From positions 2,125,120-2,189,119 of the forward strand of contig CM063509.1 in assembly GCA_032207245.1 (NCBI GenBank): a DNA stretch of 64,000 nucleotides, given 5' to 3'. Below, in pieces: positions 10,801-25,400 of the stretch. The DNA comes from Pardosa pseudoannulata. Its lineage: Eukaryota; Arthropoda; Arachnida; Araneae; Lycosidae. The translations under genes and the position numbers were made by a program. Below the pieces are notes generated by a model, which saw nothing but the letters and a program-made list of their open reading frames with translations, ran no database searches and was not told the DNA's origin. Positions within the stretch are counted from its first letter, which is position 1. Each line of letters begins with the position of its first letter.

Positions 10801-13800
10801 AGTAACAAAATCTGGTTTTTTCAAAAGGTCTCATTTTTTAATAAATTAAATTATTTCAATATTTTTTTATGCAACACATTTCTTATACACTGGACTAGTA
10901 AATCACCAAAAATCTTTGCTTCATTTACATTTGGCAAAAAAATTTGGGTCCTTCAAAATCATACACATTAAATTTTTAACGAATTTCCATTACCTTTATA
11001 TCTAACTATGAGTGTAAGATCATTAAAAATGATCCAAATTTAAAGCATTCAGGTCATTCACTAGTAAATACTATCAAAAGCATTCATAATAATTTTCAAC
11101 AAAATATTTTAAGAACTTTTTGAGAAATCCCATTTTAAGTTTCAACACATTATTAAAAATACCGTTCACAGAAAAACACATTTGAAGTTTATGAAAGCAA
11201 CTATTAAAAAATTAAAATACATATTTAATATTCCCCACACTTTTCTTGCTTCCATACTTTCTAATTGCCAAGTTGCTAATCATTAAAAATACTAGAAAAA
11301 TGTTTAAACTAATCTTCATGAAAATTCAAAAAGTTTTATCCAAAAAATGCTCTTTAAAAGGCTTTAAATTCACAACTTCCGGTTCCGAAATCGCTACTTC
11401 CGTTTTGTTTTTGACAGCTGTAAATTTTCTTTAAAATGCCATAGAGACAAAACAAAAAGAGATTTACAAGCCTAAAAGTTGAAATTTTATAATAGAGAAA
11501 TAAAAAAAATTATGATTTGTGCCAAAAAATGACGTTTACAATTTAGACGGATACCTTAAGTATTAAAAGAACAATATTTAAAATAAATGACACCCTAGGC
11601 TTTGGTTTCCAATGCAATAACTAAACAAGAAAAGAGGTTTATATGCTTTTTATTTACCTTATCATATTCTTGCTCTTGAAGACTGGGATCACTTTTTCTG
11701 TCTGCACAATTTGTCTTTCCTAGTTTCAAGCTTTCATTGACAGGTGAAGATTGTTCAGTTGAATCACCTGTATTATGAGAAAATTATGTGTTTGTTATCA
11801 ACATCACAATGATTATACATTCTGCTCTGAGCAAACATTGCACCTTCAGCCACCGATTCCTTTCACTCTAGGAATTTATATATTCTTTCACATGACAGAA
11901 AAAGAGTCAGATGGATCGAAATTGTGGTGCCATCTACTGGCATTCTGAACTTCACAACATATATTTAAAAAAACTGAGATACCAGCGACCATGAAAATGT
12001 TTAGGCTACATCATCAGTATTTTCATTATGAAAATGTACCTCTGAATGATGGCCGAGCAGGTAAGAGCATTGCTGTTGCAGCTTTCGCATCAGATGTATG
12101 AAGTCATTCATTTTTGGAAACTTGAGCTGTCCCTGAATTTCCCCATCCTTTTTCTTCACGAACTCCAGTTTTAGCATCATTAACAAACTGATTCATTCAC
12201 CTGAATTTATATTTTATGTCACATGGTGAAATGAAGTGACGTTTTATGTTCTATAAAAGAGCAGGAGAGTAAATGTTGATATGCTTTTGAGTTGAATTAA
12301 AATTGTTGCTTCAATAATACCAGTACTTGTTCAAATACTGACAACTGTCAAGCATCGAGCGCCTATTTTTGCACGTTCAAATCCTGGTGTTGGTGCATCC
12401 ATTTAAAACCAGATTCAAGCAATATATCTCCCAATCTCATTAACCCAAAACAAATTATGAAAATGTACGAGCACTATTCTACTGTTTTGAAAGAGACCAG
12501 TATTGTTATGTTACCAGACTTCAAAAACCTCAGCACTCACAGGTCATTCATATTTTATTTTTCTACAGAAGGATGTTTCTGTGAACCAAATGCATACTCA
12601 AAATAATGTTGAGAATTTTTATGAACACAATATTGATCTGTTTGTTCTTTTTGTCAACTCTAAACAAGCATTTGGTTTGGTTTGGAGTGCTATGGTCTAC
12701 TTTTTGCAACACGAGGGCCAATGAGACCGGGACCTATAACTTAAAGCTGATTCTGAATGGCTACGAACATCCATGCCACTGTGGAATTCGAACCCATGAA
12801 CTCCAGTACCGAAGGCCAGACCCTAACCAATCGGCCATCGTTCGGCTAAACAAGCATTTGATAAGGTAGATAGATCCAAAGCAATTGAAATTCTAGCTGA
12901 ATTAAAGATACCAATCAAATTAATCCAAGTGACTTTAAAAAAATCCAGGGCTGCCTTCAATCCAGAATGAATTCTCAGAAACTTTTGATATCAATGCAAG
13001 TGTTTGACAAGAAGATGCTTTATAATATACTCTTTGAAATAGTCATTAGAAAATTAGATCTTACAGGCATCAAACAATTCAAATTTGTACATTTGCTAAT
13101 GACAGAGTAATACTGAGAACAGACAGGAAAGCTTAAATTGCAATAACAAAAAAATTAATAGAACCAGCCTTTTACTTAACAATAAACAAAATTTACCAGG
13201 TACTATCTGAGGTGGATAACTTTTAATTTCAAACTAAAGTCAAAGGCAGAGCTGTTTGGGTTGTAATGCCAATGTCATTTTTTTATTTATCTGACGTGTG
13301 TTCATGCCACTATTAGTGTTTTATAACCATAACTTTTGTTACTATGTAAATTGGGTCAAAACAACCATGCCACTATAGAAGCTTGTAGTATTTGGTAACA
13401 AAGACAAACTCTTAACCTTACATATCATTGCTACAACCATATCTACCCTAATTTCTGGCGTATAATCCACAGATTATACGTTAAAAAAGTTTAAATTTTC
13501 TTCTAATGAGCATTATACACCACCGTGTATTATCTGCTGATAAAAATTATTTTTATAATAAAATTTACAAATATTCATAAAGAATAATAGATGGCTGCTC
13601 ACATATACACAGATTTATTTATAATTTTTTTTTTTTTTTTTTAATGAGGATTAAAAAAAATTCAGCCAAGGACACAACGGTTTGGATAAAAATACCCGAT
13701 TAAATTAATATATTCCATTTTGTATATTTATTTCTATCAAAAAATAACACTTGTATAATCTAAAATAACGGCATTTTGCTGCTTTCATTTTTTTTTCATT

Positions 13801-16384
13801 TTTAGCTTGCCAGATGGTGCCATAACTGCAGTATAAAATTTTAATACAGATCGCAAATAACCATATTAAATTAAAATGATAAGATGCATTTTAAGAATTC
13901 TAAATTTTAATATCTCTTATTTAAATATGGGTTTGAATAATTTATTTGTAGCATTGCTTCTGTACTAATTAATGTAAATATTTGACTATATTTTTACTGT
14001 TGGTTAAATATAAAATTTTTTAAGTTTATCCAAATTTTCACTTTATTAGATTACTTTTTTTAATTTATAGAAAATGTTATCATTAAGTAAAGAGTTTAAA
14101 TTTAAGTTTTTTAACACTAAAAGATATAATACTTTTTTCCTTATACATTGAAAACTGATCACATGAGATTAAAATGGAAATTGAATCTGCAGATTATACG
14201 ATATTTTTCTCTGAAAATATCGCGAAATTTGTACTTGCGGATTATACGCAGGAAATTGGGGTACTAAGAAGATTTTCATTTTTTGAAAGTAACTCAAAAT
14301 CATAAATGTTTATTTAAAGTTGTTTTTCTTTATGCACATATAAGGCCAGCCTGAATTCCAATAATAGAAATCTATAAAAAATAAAATAAAATAAGATATT
14401 TTTACAGTTTTATTGGGGTTTCATTTTCAGATACCAAAACCACACATTCTCAAAAACAAACTCTTCAGCCTTAAGAAATCCTTGGAAATTTTTGGTGTCC
14501 TTGTGGATGGCTTTTTTTTTTCCCCAAAACTTTTCAAACAGTCCATTTAATTTAAAATTTTTCAAACATTTATAATTCATTCAATTTTAAAATTCTGCAT
14601 TTGACTGAGTACAAAAATTTCCACTTTCAGATATTGAACTTTGTGTCTCGATATGCAGTGAAATACCACATATTCTAGATACTGAATAGCTGTCAGATAC
14701 TTGTTTCTTCCCTACTTTTCAATAAATACAGAGATGTGTATAGTATAACTTATCTAATAATATTAAATTAAATTATTGGTAGTCGAAATAATAACATGTT
14801 TGCATTATTACGTAGATGTTTAAAACCAGTGAGAACCCATAAGTTCACAATATAGATAACACTGAAAATAATACTTAAGGTCATTAAATTCACTCAAATC
14901 ATGAGTACGCTAATGATCCATTCAAAGAACAGCCTGCTAAGTTAGAATGGAACACAATATCTAAAAGATTGAATTGATTGAATAAGATCATTACTTGATG
15001 AATCAGAAGACCTGGAGTTAGAATCACTCGAATGAGATGAATTGGAGTCATGAACCAGTGCTGTCCTTTGGTCACTATCATCAACTGAAAAAGAATTATA
15101 GAATTGTTCAGACAAAAGTACAAGAATTCAAGTATATTTATCACAAATGTTCATTTTTAATAGCAACTCATCCTTTTTTAACAAATAGTAGAAAACAATC
15201 TGAACAGGACATTATACTGTACTTGTATAATCACATTTATGGATTACACAATTTTCCATTCTTCCATCCACTGGTCATTTATTTACAAGTACAAAACATC
15301 TTTTAGTGTTTTAAATTATGAGAGAGACAGAAAAAAAATTATACACTTTAAGGAATTCTAAAAATGGTTCACTGTTTGCACAAGTTTGTTCAATGAACTT
15401 TAGCTCTGCCAAAAATGTAGAATTTGCTATTTCCGATAAAAGGAACACAATTTTTTATACAATTATTTAATATTGTTAAGAATGCTGTAAACATGTAATT
15501 TGTATGTTTCGCCAAATTGGCAAGATATTGGCTTCTTGGTGAAGTTTTGGGGAGTGATGTTGTTAAGTCAACGATTCTTATATGCCTCATATTAGCAGAG
15601 TGAAGCAGTCAAATAATAAGTTCACGACTTGTAAAAATAAACTATTTATTTCAAACTTTAAAAAAAAATTATCATTAATATAGATAACGGAAAAGATATA
15701 ACCAATTGTCTACCAGAGCAGAGCCTGCACTGAGGGAAAAACTATCACAAAAATACATTCGACAAAACATCTGCTAAGCGAGTGAGACCTCGCAAACCCC
15801 TGAGACTAAAATCACCTTGCCGTTTCATTTTATACATTCCTGCAGAGGAATACCTTTGCCAGGAGCGGGAGAGTAAAGCAACATGTAGTACTCTGTCGAT
15901 TACATCATAACTCATGTATGCAATGTTGGCTGTGAATAATGACAAGAATAATCGTTAGGGATTGCTAACAGGGAGCCTCATTTTTAGTGCCAAGTTTGGC
16001 AATATATCGCCAAATTTGGCAACTTGACAACATTTGTTGCTGACCTCTTGTCTCTGGATTTTACTAGGAGCTTGTGGAAATTTCCAGAAACCTGAAAGCT
16101 ATATAAAGAGGACGTGAGTTCTCGTAAAAGGTCAGTTCATGCTCAGGCCTGGTGAAAGTAGGACCTGTGTGAATGCTCTCCATATGGCTCTGAAAAAGTT
16201 CGCCAAAAGGCTGCCAAGTTGGATCACTATCCATTGGAATTGGGATTCATTTGGCGTGTTCATAAATTGGTATTGTTTTTGTCTTAGCCAAAGTCTATTC
16301 AATCCAACGAACTTTACGAGAGAATTTTGCAACAATATCTTGAATCAAATTGTCATATTTGAATACAATGTTAATTAACAAAGG

Positions 16385-16417
<33 letters not shown>

Positions 16418-19400
16418 TCAAAAAAATACTTAAAATTATATCAGAAAATGCAGGACATGTCCTTCAATTGAATATCTCCTGATCTTACCTCTGAAGAAGA
16501 AAAAGAAAAAGTCCCAGTTTGTAATTAACAAATAATGAGCAACTCACCTGGTTTAGTGGATGTCCCATTATCACTTAAGCTCTAAAATCAAAACAGAAAA
16601 ATTAGATTTATTATAACTGATACGAATATATTGCATTTTATTAAAACAATAACTTAACCAAAGAGTTTTCAAACACATTTTATTTTATCTTTCATAAAAT
16701 AATTGCTACCAATATAAGAATTATTACATCTAAATATAAAATATAATAGAACCTTAATTACTTCAAGTTTCTGTAAACAATCTTTTTTTTTTTTTTTTTT
16801 TTTTTTCAGAATAACTAATTATATACATATATACATACATATATATATATATATATGTTATATAATTCAATACATACATATATATATATATATATGTTAT
16901 ATAATTCAATGTTATTAAATATAGACATTGTAATTGAAAAGCAGAAGAACCCCAGAGGCAGAGTTAGCTTGATTTGCCCAACCCGAAAAAACCCGGGCAG
17001 GTTTTTTCAAAAAAAACCATTTGGAAAAACCCAAGTGGGTTTTTGACTATGGAAGTATTACATGTGATAAAATAAATCTAAAAATGGACAAGAAAAATTG
17101 GGGAAAAAATATGTGTAACAACTGCAAATAAATTGCCTTTGTTAATTAATTGCAAATTAATTGCCTTTGTTAATAATCACCATTAACAGGGTGATAATAT
17201 ATACAATAAATTCTGCTACTTATCAAACTTACAAATTAACTAAAAAAAATATCTTCTAAATGCTTTAATAACACAATACTGCTAATTAATATAGAGCAAT
17301 CATTTAATACATTTTATTGAAGAGAAAAAACTTGAAATGCAACTATTTCAAAGCTAACGTTTAGTATAAAATAATCACCATTCAAAACGAGTTTTTTGGT
17401 GCTAGAAAAATCTTAGAATACATAAAAAACAATTTATTTTAAGATTTCAAAATTTCCTTTCATTTAGACAAAAATTTCTTCTACATAGTTTAAAATTGAT
17501 TTTTAAAATTTTTAACTTTAAAAAGTAATTAACATTTTAAATTTATTTTAATCATGCAATTAATTATATATCCTGTCCTCTTACATAACAAAAAATCTGA
17601 ATATTTTTCAAATCCCCCAAAGAGCATCTAAAACCCTTTAAAGTATAGAAAAAACCCTGATAAAACCCGAAAAAACCCACTGGGTTGGGTTTTTCTGAAA
17701 AAACCCGGGTTTTTGCCAACCTTGCCCAGAGGTATCGTTTGTGAACTTGAAGGATATTGCAACCATGAATCTATTGCCTTGCAAAACAGCAATTTTACAT
17801 TTTTATTAGATTTTGTGGATTAACAGAAATCATACAGCTAGATCAGAATAAAATATTAAAAATAATGATAACAAGAGGGTATTTAAAATTGAATATAATA
17901 ACCCATATATATTATACAGTTATTTCATTCCTATTTAAGCAGTTTAATCAGTTAATTTTATAATTAAATTGGTGAATATTTCAAAGTTTTTTATTTTACT
18001 TTTATCTATGTTGCTTAAAATTAGTATCCCATTTTGGGGCCCTAGGTAAGCGTGCACTGCTGGTTTGCATATGCATACTATGACATGATCAGTTGTTGGT
18101 TGAGAATGTAGAACAATATTACAGAAATTTTTAAAATATCTAAAGAAGTTTACCTTCAAATCAATATCACATTCTTTATTGCTGGCACTTGAATCTGTTG
18201 TCGAATTTTCCACATTTAGATGCTGAAGTTTGGATTTTGATTCTAATGTTTTTGATATGTTTGGAGAACTAAATACAGTAGGTGACTTAGGATGGGAAAC
18301 TGAAACAGGTTTTAAAGTTGCAACCACTTTTTTGGGCTTCGGTGGAGAGGAAAGATTTAAAGTTTCTTCTTCACTCATTCTAAAATAAAAAATGTTCATT
18401 TACATGAACAACAGAAAATCAATATTTTTAAAATTATTCATAATATGAATCTGTTCATTGCATTCCCAGCGTATTAGACTCTATAATATGTGTGTAGACT
18501 TCATTTAACTTCTTCCACACGACACTAAATAACTTTTTGATTTTTTACAACATGCTTTTTAAAAAAAAAATTCTTTTTCATAATCTTATGAATGGGCATG
18601 TGTTGCTCTTTTTTTAATTATAGATATTTTTACTCAGATATGAGTTCTGTAACCTCTAAAAACTTGGACACATAGATAATTGCTAGTTAAAGTAGCCTTC
18701 TAGGTAGAAAACGTCATTTTTTGCCAAAAATCATAATTTTTTTATTATTATTATTATTTCTCTACTGTAAAATTTCAACTTTTAAGCTTCTAAATCTGTG
18801 TTTGTTTTGTCTCTACAGCATTTTAAAGAAAAATTAGAGCTGTTTAAACATCAGTGACAGCTGTCAAAACAAAACGGAAGTAGCGACTTCAGAACCGAAA
18901 GTTGTGAATTTAAAGAGCATCTTTTGGACAAAACTTTTTAAATTTTCATGAAGATTACTTTAAACATTTTTCTAGTATTTTTAATAATTAGCAACTCGGC
19001 AATTAGAAAGTTTTGCAGCAAGAAAGTGTGGGGAATTTTAAACATGTATTTTAATTTTTTAATAGTTAAAGTTGCTTTCATAAACTTCAAATGCATTTTT
19101 TTCAAAACAGTATTTTTAACAAAATGTTGAAACTTAAAATGTGATTTCTTAAAAAGTTCTTAAAATATTTTGTTGAAAATTATTATGAATGCTTTTGATA
19201 GTATTTTTACCAGTGAATGACCTAAAAGCTTTAAATTTGGATCATTTTTAATAATGTTACACTCATAGAGTAATGAAAATTCGTTAAAAATTCAATGTGT
19301 ATGATTTTGAAGGACCCAAATTTTTTACCAAATGTAAATAAAGCAAAGATTTTTGATTCACTAGTCTAGTGTATATAAATGTGTTGCATCAAAAAATATT

Positions 19401-22400
19401 GAAATAATTTAATTTATTAAAAAATGAGACCTTCTGAAAAAAATCTGATTTTTTTACTCAATTTTCTTCATTTATTATAAATTTTATAAAAACTTCTCTA
19501 GGAATAAATTTTTTAAGTGCCATTCTCTATGATAATATAAAAAATAAATGTAAAAACATGAACTAGTTTCTACGTTTAAAGATAAAAGTTCTCCGAACAT
19601 AGACGAATACCTTAAATCAGAGTCAAATTTTCTACAGAAGACTAAGAAAAAGTAACCTTCATAACATAACTTTCAATGTAACTTACAAGTTGTCATCACG
19701 CTACAGTTGTAATGTATCAAAATTATTGCAAGCAAAATGATCTTAATTTATCTTCAAATGAGGAGCTTGAATGGAGTAATACAAGGAAGAATTTCATTTA
19801 ATTATTTAATTTGAAACGTCATTCCAAAGTTTTTGAATTGTTAGGTAGAATGACACTATGGATTTCTTTAAATAAAACCTCTCTGTGCTGTAAAATATTT
19901 TTTTAAGAATGTGCATAACACAGTGATCACTTCATTATTCATTTACTTAGGAATGTATTTGCTACTCTGTACATGATAAAATTAAGAAAAGGGTACAAGA
20001 AGAAGAAAAAAAATCAAACCTCAAAAAATGAGCATTCTTTGAAAGTTTAAGGTATAAGAAGTTCATAGATAGGCCTTTCTCTTTATTGGAATATATCAAA
20101 ATTTTAAAAATCAGAAGTAATCTCCACTCAAATTTCTCAAAAAAAAAAAAAAAAGTAACTATGTTTTTGTTCTTTCTTTTACAAAACATATGAATACTAT
20201 CACATAAATAACATTTGTTTCTCAGATGCACTAACATGTTATGAACCTAAATAACAATGAGGCACACAATAGTAACAAGAAGTAGCTAGAACTTCTAATT
20301 CCTAGAAGTAACCCTACAGTTAATAGCAAACAATTTTTCTATCATGTATGTATTCATAATTTAATTTTCCTAAATCAAAATAGACTCCAGTTATCATGTT
20401 CACGCCATAATTCCAAAAATACTATTTTTGGACTCAGAAAGAATGAAAATAGATTAAAATCTCGAGGCTTCATTTTTGGACAATCCCAATATTTTCCTAT
20501 ACTACATTCGAAAAAGCAAAATGAGAAAAAACAAAAGAAAAAGTAAACTTCTGAGTCAATGCTGACAAGATTTAAATGCAAATATAAAAATGACTGCTGC
20601 ACGGGGTAACATTTACACTGCCAACAGGCAATTTTACATGTCTGCCATTTTTTTTTTTAACCTTCTCCCTATACTAGTCAATAAAATTAAGTAACAAGAT
20701 GATATTCCAACTTTGTTCCTGTTTCAAAAGATCATTTAATGATTCTGGGAGAACTAATTGCCAAGTTACAGAAAAACTACTATTAAAACCATTTAGTTAA
20801 TTATATACAATGTCAGAAGGCTATAGTACTAATAGTAATAAAAAATAGAAGTTATAAAGATATTAAAAGAATTTTAAACAGCCTTACTCTCTCTCTTTTT
20901 TGTTTCTTAATAGCTCTAGTTCTCGCTGCTTCTGTTTATATTTTTTCTGTAGCTCTTCAATTTGAAGGCGCATTTCCATTTCAGTTGCTTCACGATACGG
21001 AGATGAAGATAAGGACGACTGAGGAGAAGATTCAGTGGAATTCAACTGATGGTTTGTTTCCCTCAAAACAGCAGATTCTGTAGACACATTATCTGTATTT
21101 TCTTTGGAAGGGACATCCTCCACCTTTTCCTTGGCTGTTATAATTTTAGCATCATCGTTCAAGGCTTCTTCAAAAAATCTTTGTTCTGCTAGAGCACATA
21201 AAAGTCCCAAACCATCAGTACAAGTTGAATCAATTGTTTTATAAGGAGTTGGAAAAGGTTTAGAAGGGGAAGCCTCCTTAGTTTCAGGAAAATCCAGTGT
21301 ATTTAGAGTGGGATCAGATTTTACTTCCGTATGACTGGTGGAGATCAAATTGGACTGTATATCGCTACATTCTGTTTGACTTGCTTCTTGTTCCCTGGAA
21401 GCAAATTCTTCAATACTGTCGACCAAGAGGTTTAAGCCATGGTGATCAATAAAATCCATGACAGGCTTACTTTCAACAGGTAGAGAGGGTGCCAACTCTG
21501 TTTCTGAAGTAACTATTTCTAGACCTGGATCACTTGGAGCTATATCTTCTTTGATGTTCAGAGTTGGGGCATCTGACGCAGGACTATCACACTCCTTCAA
21601 GGCCTCCATGTCATCGATATCAGGCTCCAATTTAGGACTTTCTGATGCTACCGACTCTGTCTGGTTGGCAGAATCTGACATTTCCACCTTCAGTGTTTCT
21701 GGTTCAGTGTTTCTGGTTTCTGCTTTTCTTTCTTCCTCTTCGTCTTCTTCAGAGTTTGTCTGCAAGTCCATGTCCACTTGGATGGCTGTCGTGACCGACT
21801 GACTATGACTGGAAAGCTGGACTTGACTCGCTTCGCAACTGACGTCACTCTCGTTGCCGCTTTCTTCCTCATCCTCAGTCACGGACACCTGTACCGAGCA
21901 TGTATTGGGAGGGGGAGGGGAGGGGCTAGCGCAGTGAAGAGGAGAAGTGGCCTGCGACCGCCTCCCAGATTCTGTCTGAATCGAGGCCGTTGTCTGTGTA
22001 TGTGCCAAGTGCATGACAGTGGATGACTGCAGCACATAAGAGAAACCGGCTGGATCACACTGAGTGGGAAAAGTGGTGAAAGCGTACGTCTGTCCCGTTG
22101 CCAGAGGTACACTCGGCACTTGCCCACTGACATCCTCCAGTTTGTCTTCACTTTTTACAGAGGAACTGTTCGATATATCACAAGTTGTGATGTTACAGCT
22201 TGTGTCCATACCATCACTTGTTTTCAAAGAATCTGTTGCCTGAAAACCAAACAAAAGAAATTTAAGCTTGTCTTGAAAATTGTCAACTGCTACTGATGTA
22301 AAATAAAACTCAATTTATTGATATTTCTCAAACTACAGTTACATAAAAAAAATAAAGAACATTTTTTAAAAAATTGCTCAATAGGACAAGTTTAATAACA

Positions 22401-25400
22401 TTTCAAAGTTATATTTTATTACTTCATTTTACCTAAAATTTTTTACTGGGAAAAAAAAGGTGAATAATAACATATAAAATGTACAGTAAATATGTAAAAT
22501 CAAAAATACTTAGATATCTACAAAAAAACTATTCAAAAATTGTAAATCTCAAGTTTAACGATATTATTTTTAAAAATGCAACTTGTTTGTACCTGAGGCA
22601 GCACTTGCTCAAACTGCGTGTGTTGTTGCTGCGTCACAAGCTGTTGAATGGGAAGGCTGCTTGCAGAAGAATTGAATGTTGGCCAAACAGAGGGTCGATC
22701 CATCAGTTCTAAGAGGAGAAAACCATAAACAAACCATTCATTTCTACAACCCTGCATATAAGAATGAAAGTAAACAATTTTTCTGTCTGCTTACCAATAT
22801 TTGCTGTTGGTATGAGAAGCAAATGACCAGTGATGGAATCGCGAGCTAACTGGTATCCACCAGGAGGTAGTGATATGGGAGACGATTCCAAGGAATTCAT
22901 GGTAACACTTGGCACTGTACTGGAGGCAGGAGCAGCAGTAGCTGCATAAGCACCTTGACCAAGCCAGACAGCTGGAGCCACGATGGAACCATGAGCAACC
23001 CACGAGGAAGGCAACGCTGTTCGAGTCAGAGCTTCTGATTCCCATTGCCGTGAAACGATAGTTGGTCCTAAAACAGAAACAATTATTAACTATTATATTC
23101 AAATGGAATAAATGTTTAAAAGTGGGTCATACTTTCATTGCTTAATTATTTAACATTTAAACAGCTCATTAAAGAAATGGGGGGGGGGTTTCTATCAAAA
23201 TGAATTGCTGACATAAGTTTCTTTTCCAGCAAAACTTGTTTTAATTCTGTTCACACAAGAGGAGTTCTAGAAATAGACTTACAGAAAGGAAATCAAAAAG
23301 TTTACTGATAATTTCATTACAAATTTAAAAGAGGCTAGTGAGGTTTATTTCTAATAAAAACAGAAAAGTTTGGAAAAAAAAAAGAATTTACATGTAATTT
23401 GTATAAACATAATTGCAAATAAAATAAATATTTTCTTATTTTTAAGCACATGTCATATTTATCAAATTCTTTACGCAAATGATTTTTCCCTAGAAATTGA
23501 AGGGACTCCATATTTTTTTGCTACATTTTTCTCATTAATGAGTTCCTGGGACTTAGGGATGGTTCAGCACAAACACTGCTACATCAGATTCTTTTTTATT
23601 TATTCAGACTATGTATGTTTATGCAAACATAAACTTACCTTGAGTGACTAGCAAGTTTGTATCCACAGGTGTTGGATTATTAGACAGAGGCAAATCTTGA
23701 CCCTTTGGATCTCTACAAAATTAATTCAAACAATCAATACAAAAAAGAAAAACAAACCTATACTGCAAAATTCTCTGTCGAGACTAAATCTAATCAAAAT
23801 ATAGGATTCATTGTAGAGGTATGCATATGTGTAAATGTATCCATTCAAAGCTTTAATAATAAAATTAAACCTACACTAAAATAAAGTAGAAGGGTAATCA
23901 ATTTTAGAGAAATAACTTAATTTAAAAAATTACAGAGCATGTTTATTTTTACAACAAAATGTACAATTCCTTTCAGTAAAGATACTCAATAAAATGCAAC
24001 TTATTCAACAGAACTTGGTTTTTTATGAAAGAATCGAGATAGGGAGTTATTTAACTACAAAATAAATGTACAGTTACATATCAGTACAGGCTATAGGGTC
24101 ACCCACTTATATGGTCAGTCTATAATCCCATCTAACTTAATAGGGAACATCGCTTATACAGTCATTTTCTTGTTTAAGATCAGTTTCATATTTTCAACAA
24201 GTCCCTTTCCCCTTTTCTTGTTTGTGTAGACTCATCGTCGGAGTTTTTCCACCTCTCTCAGTTTCCCCCCCCCCCGATAACAAGTGGACATCTGTCTGTC
24301 CACTGTCTGTCTCAGGGTTGAAGTTATCTCTCTCGTACATGACCCGGGTGTTATTTTACTCATTCCGAAGCAGCAGACAATCATTTAAAAGCTATTAGAG
24401 ACTTAGAAAAAGTTGTGTTAACAACCAACAAAAGGAAGCAAACTTATATACCTGATTATTTTTAAATACACTGAACATGAATGTATGTATGTACTTTGAT
24501 TAGTCAAGTAACCTAATAAATTTCCCCCCAAAAAATATTGCATATTTTTAATGTAGTTTTTACTTCTCAGATTCATTTTTAAAATGTTCTTAAAAGTATA
24601 ATTATTTGTTTATTAGGTGAATATAATCCTACCATAATTCAATAGGGTTATATTGTTCCGCTTATAGGGTCTGATTTTTCTGAACTGCTGAGCTGACCAT
24701 GTAACCGATACAGAATGTAACATGAATGTCTGAACATTGGAATAAAATTTAATTTTTAAAAAAAATTGCTATAATTTCTTTGATAAAATGCAAGTTACAT
24801 GCAGGTATTTATGTGTACACATAAATAAAGCATTTAAAACTATTTCTACAAATTTTATTATCTTTGTCATTTTAAGAATAAAAGTTTATACAGCTAATGA
24901 AGCATATTTTTGAATTGAAAAATTTTGTTGATTACCCATTTCAAATTATTAATATATCTACATCTGGATTATTTTGTTGAATATATTAAATCTAAGTTAT
25001 TCAAAATTCTTGACAGTAGAAAAAAATATGTGTTATATACAACACATAAGAAAATTACTTCTTGCTCTCATTAGTGATAAGTTCTAATTTTAAATATCAT
25101 TGGGTTCAGGGAAAAAAAAAACATAGGAAATCCTGTTGCTATTTTCAGGGTATCTGCCAAAATAAAATTTTTCAAATCCATGACTTTTCTTGATTTAGCA
25201 GATCATTTTCCATGGCTTTAAAAAGTCTTCGTTAAAGTTTATATGAATAAAACTTCTGATGTACATACAAATAAAATACATGCTTTTACAGAAATTTTAT
25301 CATAAAAAACTATAAACTTACTTTATAAGTGTTAATAAACTCACATACATAAAAATAAATTGTTGTATCTACATACCTAAGTTTAATCATATAGCCATTT

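Larger units (their letters stand above)
11768..14994. other. intron between exons 13 and 14
   Basis: It contains a degenerate reverse transcriptase (about 12,503-13,150) interrupted by a SINE, and a TA-flanked element (13,446-14,261). A 61-codon minus-strand frame at 12,001-12,186 matches nothing I recognise. Confidence 0.65.
15085..16547. other. intron between exons 12 and 13
   Basis: It holds a candidate LTR on the minus strand (15,558-16,032) and, beside it, possible LTR-element internal sequence. A 32-bp poly-T lies near 16,386. No host gene was seen. Confidence 0.6.

Noticed and set aside
21458..22026. Plus-strand and alternative-frame ORFs opposite the large exon
   Set aside because: Shadows of the acidic, Ser-rich exon 20,888-22,239; no splice logic or family similarity.
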